Made by a program: the position numbers and the translations under genes. Shown piece after piece: positions 63,601 through 64,000 of a stretch of 64,000 nucleotides of DNA. The DNA lies in the NCBI GenBank assembly GCA_023386555.1, contig JAEWJK010000012.1, forward strand, positions 62,001 to 126,000. The letters run 5' to 3'. The notes beneath the pieces were generated by a model. It did no database searches and was not told the origin of the DNA. It worked only from the letters and a program-made list of their open reading frames with translations. How positions within the stretch are numbered: position 1 is the first letter of the stretch; each line of letters begins with the position of its first letter. Source of the DNA: Bacteroidota bacterium. GTDB taxonomy: Bacteria; Bacteroidota; Bacteroidia; Chitinophagales; Chitinophagaceae.

Positions 63601-64000
63601 AGTCCCCGCTGTAAATACAAGGCCTGTAGCGGTTACATTACCTGTTAAAGTAGCCACATTTCCGCTTTTATTTAAAACAACATTTCCTGTAGTAGTAAAT
63701 CCGGCAATGCTTTGTGTGGTTCCTCCGGTGATAGTAATTTGAGAACTTCCGGCATTAAAAAATGTGCCTGCATTCGTGAAGTTACCACCAAGACTAAGTG
63801 CATTATTTCCAGTGGCAAGTGTAACACCTGAAGCTATTGTAAGATTACCACCAACAGTCAATGTACCTAATGCAGTTTTAGTATTAGCATTTGAAAGTGA
63901 AAGATTATTATAAGTGGCTGCTGTAATATTTTGAGCAGTTCCATTATAGTTTACAGTTGATGTAGATGGAGTAAAAGTTCCGGTAATTACTAAAGGTGTT
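60664..64000 (-). CDS. T9SS-secreted protein with beta-repeat body, 5' end missing
   Basis: The frame stays open to the right edge; at least 1110 codons are present. Residues near the window edge carry reiterated strands (TVGGNLTIASGVTLATG, LSLGGNFTNAGTFFNAG, NVVLNKSGNVATLTGNV) typical of a beta-helix or autotransporter-like stalk. The middle (VVERYVKDKNSRRYIFIASP, PTRWVEILN) matches the conserved globular region often seen before T9SS domains. The final ~85 residues are a sorting domain: FTLYPNPAKDNLSIISSN, GIYFLSI and EKFIKQ. A FN3-like segment (VDVSWRLAFEQDVIKYIVER) precedes it. An adhesin-type surface protein is probable; the true start is outside the window. Confidence 0.88.
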   Translation of the reverse strand, partial: TPLVITGTFTPSTSTVNYNGTAQNITAATYNNLSLSNANTKTALGTLTVGGNLTIASGVTLATGNNALSLGGNFTNAGTFFNAGSSQITITGGTTQSIAGFTTTGNVVLNKSGNVATLTGNVTATGLVFTAGTINLGTGLNHTFSGQFTGAGGTLQGGSSVLNLTNATPVAVAITFTPQTSTVNFAGTAQSIPGTSYYNASFTNSGTKTAAGAIVVTNTLTVASGVILNMGSNQLSGFSSGTGNEGTIRTARSSSALPSGITWGGTVEYYGSGPDVIGGTYAAFLYTASGVSVLTSDITVQTALTLSSGSIETDIYTFTIETTNITVSSGSLDVFDGSVVFNVNGTINLVASNPLFGGQPIKNLTLNGGVILNLATDQEISGSLTITSGKLGMAPSKVLIIAGSVSMDSTNCLKGDKLANLTLLHPYPGSVTIYFDQTGPFTNYVNDLTLGRIGNPADIAVAVTVGNTLKVRGNLTPLKGSVNAGGNLTIASDAAGSGRILQITPTNFTFNGNVVVERYVKDKNSRRYIFIASPVAGQTVREAWQDDIFITAPGTGGTPCAAGTGNGGVNDKYNNNGMDATIYNAVTMYSYDQYLPTRWVEILNSNTAVERGKGYRVLFRGPRGLNDANCSTYLQTNTPPSPSEAILNVSGPVSGDSLNVTVSGSTSTTAPIPMGYTLLGNPYACELDFTIFQGQNNSVIPPKYWTFDPNGPDGNITTYLTYSLGDVTGGYHSGSDPDDYNGDLIASGQAFFVEKTGAGDATVTFRENQKTGQPQAGLFRTSSLNKNSRIRVNFFKANNAFIDNIIIRFSNDPTVTTAESPVWDASTFNGGNFIAGLKGTRSLAIQTRPINFTNDTVGLRIVSSSQGSCKLTFTEFANFTEAAEIILLDMFLGTQTNVRTTPFYDFEITSSSASQGGNRFKLVFRSLSSVMPLSFLNITAIKKEQGVDVSWRLAFEQDVIKYIVERSENGRDFMAIGEVVSKGNSTASVDYNYLDTRTTNNTVYYRIKSIEASASKFSAIVKLNGSFSKSPFTLYPNPAKDNLSIISSNNDLMGGAIAVVRNMEGKTVLQQSLSGGNGIKNLDVSKLAQGIYFLSITSRDGKVYLEKFIKQ

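Overview
The window reads as a chromosomal segment of a low-GC Bacteroidota, most likely a Chitinophagaceae-type environmental bacterium. The supporting signs are several secreted giants ending in type IX secretion (T9SS type A) sorting domains, SprB and HYR repeats, an IPExxxVDY protein, GH3-family and CtlX proteins, TAnnTTTG-like boxes close to start codons, and few Shine-Dalgarno sites. No rRNA, tRNA, CRISPR array, prophage or complete transposase was seen. The taxonomic placement is inference from gene content.

Layout. 1-9330 holds the 3' end of a T9SS cargo, a pnuC/nadR-like nicotinamide riboside pair, mtgA, a LysE exporter, a GH3 enzyme, a glycosyltransferase, suhB and thiL. 9340-22410 holds an S41 protease, nagA, an omega-amidase-like nitrilase, recX, a CheY-like regulator, dnaN, a sterol desaturase, kdsB and a kdnB-like dehydrogenase, then a four-gene minus-strand unit (M28 peptidase, IPExxxVDY, pterin dehydratase, ctlX). 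22538-34884 holds feoB, adk, msrB, prfA, an amidohydrolase, recO, a DASS transporter, a ferritin-like DUF892 protein with a histone-H1-like tail, and a half-length carB. 35076-44440 holds an M23 peptidase, bcp, a small HELAH protein, birA, rsfS, ftsH, a LUD protein, lpxH and an MscS channel. 44447-53226 holds a TPR histidine kinase, small envelope proteins, a D-aminoacylase-like enzyme, an AraC-type response regulator and a lone PqqD protein. 53402-64000 is a secretion region: an 1829-residue SprB/HYR giant, five tiny membrane proteins in a row, and a beta-repeat giant that runs off the right edge.

The most unusual signals are of three kinds. (1) Two small accessory genes, an S23/IVP four-helix-bundle gene and a GxxExxY nuclease-fold gene, each sit between inverted arms built from a short reiterated word. 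Each fills exactly the gap between two housekeeping genes (suhB/thiL and kdsB/kdnB). At least four empty elements of similar design occur elsewhere in the window. (2) Five consecutive tiny ORFs share a single C-terminal membrane helix with an LY/GY motif and a basic tail, and four of them also have a signal peptide. They resemble a sorting-signal or small-membrane-protein cassette between two T9SS giants. (3) There are several uncatalogued short repeats: a five-copy ~54-bp hairpin array after nagA, a 45-bp leader repeat found 16-18 nt before both prfA and carB, and a recurring TAnnTTT(G/A) octamer placed exactly 4 nt before start codons.

Functionally the segment is mostly housekeeping: NAD salvage, thiamine and Kdo synthesis, peptidoglycan and lipid A, translation termination, DNA replication and repair. 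The accessory material sits between these genes.
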